The notes under the pieces were generated by a model that saw nothing but the letters and a program-made list of their open reading frames with translations, had not been told where the DNA came from and searched no databases. This document shows, in pieces, positions 63,155 to 64,000 of a DNA stretch of 64,000 nucleotides; within the stretch, counting starts at the first letter, position 1; the number at the start of each line of letters is the position of its first letter. The position numbers and the translations under genes were made by a program. The stretch lies in contig JAJTAY010000010.1 in NCBI GenBank assembly GCA_021287165.1, forward strand, positions 1-64,000, read 5' to 3'. Source of the DNA: Bacteroidia bacterium. Lineage in GTDB: Bacteria; Bacteroidota; Bacteroidia; Bacteroidales; F082.

Positions 63155-63218
63155 TAATAACAGACCAACTAACAGAATACGACAAGCAGACTATGACTGA
63201 CAAATTTTTGCAATCAGC

Positions 63219-64000
63219 TTAAAAAACACTGATTTTCACATACCTTTTCGGATTCAGACGCACATCTTCCAGCAGCTTTCGCAGTTCTTCAGCCGATTCT
63301 TCCAATCTGCGGTAGAGCGTATCGTTTTGCATGAGCTGGCCCATAGTGCCCTGTCCGGCATTGATGCCCTGCATCAGCTTGTTGAGCTGTACCAGCGAGC
63401 TGTCGGCATGGCGCACAGCCGAGGCAATGTCGGCTTTGGCAAGCGAATCGGTAAGGGCAGTAAGGTTTTGAATGGTGCGGGTAATATTGCTGTTGTTTTG
63501 CTCAATGTTGCGCGAAATCATTTCGATGTTGTACAAAATGGATGCAATGCGCGACTGCTGTTGCACCACAATGTTGTCGATGTTTCCGGTGGTGCTTTCC
63601 AGATTGCGGATGGTTCCCGAAATGCTTTGCAGACTTTGGTTGAGGTTTTGTTTCACATTTTCGCTGATCAGGGCCTGAACGATAGTTACAAGCGAGTCGA
63701 CTGACGATAGCAGGCTTTCGGCTTTGTTTTTCAAAGGAATGACCTGAGCGTTTACCTCTTCCATGAGGCTTGCTTCCACGGCCGACTTGAGCGTATCGTT
63801 GTGTGCGGCCATTGTTGGGCTGTTGCCGAGAATAAGTTCTATGGCTTTCGATCCCATCAGGTCCGAACTGTAGATCTTGGCAATGGTGTTTGACGGAATC
63901 GGGACCTTATCGGTTACAGAGATCTCTACAACCAAACGACCGTCCATGGCCGGGTGGAAGTAAATATTCTTTACCTGTCCGACCCTGAAACCCTTGATTA
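63219..64000 (-). CDS. MCE/MlaD-domain protein, partial (5' end beyond window)
   Basis: The minus-strand frame stays open to the window edge, so the ATG at 63947 is internal. Upstream codons read GFRVGQVKNIYF, followed by DGRLVVEISV, a typical MCE domain core that continues to SDLMGSKAIELILG. After it comes a long helical region (about 170 residues) rich in Gln, Asn and Ser with coiled-coil character (SLQSISGTIRNLES, NIEMISRNIEQNN), which in this family forms a periplasmic needle or tunnel. The protein likely belongs to a phospholipid transport (Mla-type) system with an ABC permease off the right edge. The C-terminus is complete. Confidence 0.85.
   Translation of the reverse strand, partial: IKGFRVGQVKNIYFHPAMDGRLVVEISVTDKVPIPSNTIAKIYSSDLMGSKAIELILGNSPTMAAHNDTLKSAVEASLMEEVNAQVIPLKNKAESLLSSVDSLVTIVQALISENVKQNLNQSLQSISGTIRNLESTTGNIDNIVVQQQSRIASILYNIEMISRNIEQNNSNITRTIQNLTALTDSLAKADIASAVRHADSSLVQLNKLMQGINAGQGTMGQLMQNDTLYRRLEESAEELRKLLEDVRLNPKRYVKISVF

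Noticed and set aside
1..64000. tRNA, rRNA, insertion sequences or prophage genes
   Set aside because: Intergenic stretches were read on both strands; no cloverleaf, rRNA signature, transposase or phage structural gene was found.

Overview
The window comes from a member of the Bacteroidota, most likely an anaerobic or facultative T9SS-bearing lineage of the Bacteroidales/Marinilabiliales type. This is an inference from several signs. C-terminal type IX secretion sorting tails are present. There are many Bacteroidota-style lipoproteins and SusR/HTCS-like propeller proteins. Promoters fit the Bacteroidota -7 consensus TAnnTTTG rather than TATAAT, and Shine-Dalgarno sequences are not obvious. 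A complete Na+-pumping methylmalonyl-CoA decarboxylase operon points to succinate/propionate fermentation. No rRNA, tRNA, CRISPR array, prophage or IS element was seen.

Region 1 (1-282): the 5' part of a minus-strand lipoprotein gene. A run of the tetranucleotide GGAA lies inside its signal peptide and is a candidate phase-variation tract.

Region 2 (785-22004): a beta-1,3(1,6)-glucan (laminarin-like) utilization locus. It holds a cytoplasmic oligoglucan phosphorylase, a glycosidase fused to an outer-membrane-like beta-barrel, a surface lipoprotein with Ig-like and repeated modules, a GH16 lipoprotein, a GH17 lipoprotein, a GH30 lipoprotein, a GPH-family sugar symporter, two cytoplasmic GH17 proteins, a secreted T9SS multi-module protein and, after a clear terminator, a membrane-bound propeller/Y_Y_Y/HTH regulator. 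No SusC/SusD pair is present; the glycosidase-barrel fusion and the symporter may provide the transport path. The inferred flow is surface hydrolysis (GH16, GH17, GH30), passage through the barrel, import by the symporter, cytoplasmic trimming or transglycosylation by GH17, then phosphorolysis to glucose-1-phosphate.

Region 3 (22138-36913): an S9 peptidase; a polytopic membrane protein resembling GT39-type glycosyltransferases; and a three-gene NuoE/NuoF/(GltD-NuoG fusion) redox operon that looks like an NAD(P)H-linked, possibly electron-bifurcating complex. Fructose-1,6-bisphosphatase and aspartate kinase follow, divergently transcribed from nearly abutting promoters, then a seven-repeat FG-GAP propeller protein.

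Region 4 (37054-41253): the operon mce-mmdA-mmdD-mmdC-mmdB, closed by a strong terminator.

Region 5 (41320-53869): uridine kinase, a propeller lipoprotein, a DUF1289 protein, an AT-hook DNA-binding protein, tsaB with an efflux adaptor and TolC partner, an M1 peptidase with T9SS tail, a small lipoprotein, a ROK kinase, ridA and an MFS exporter.

Region 6 (53958-64000): a metal-type TonB receptor with a His-rich membrane protein, adenine deaminase, an ArsR regulator with a palindromic operator, an Ig-like lipoprotein, a NodB deacetylase, gpmA, a metallophosphatase, a pair of REP-like palindromes, and an MlaD-domain gene running off the right edge.
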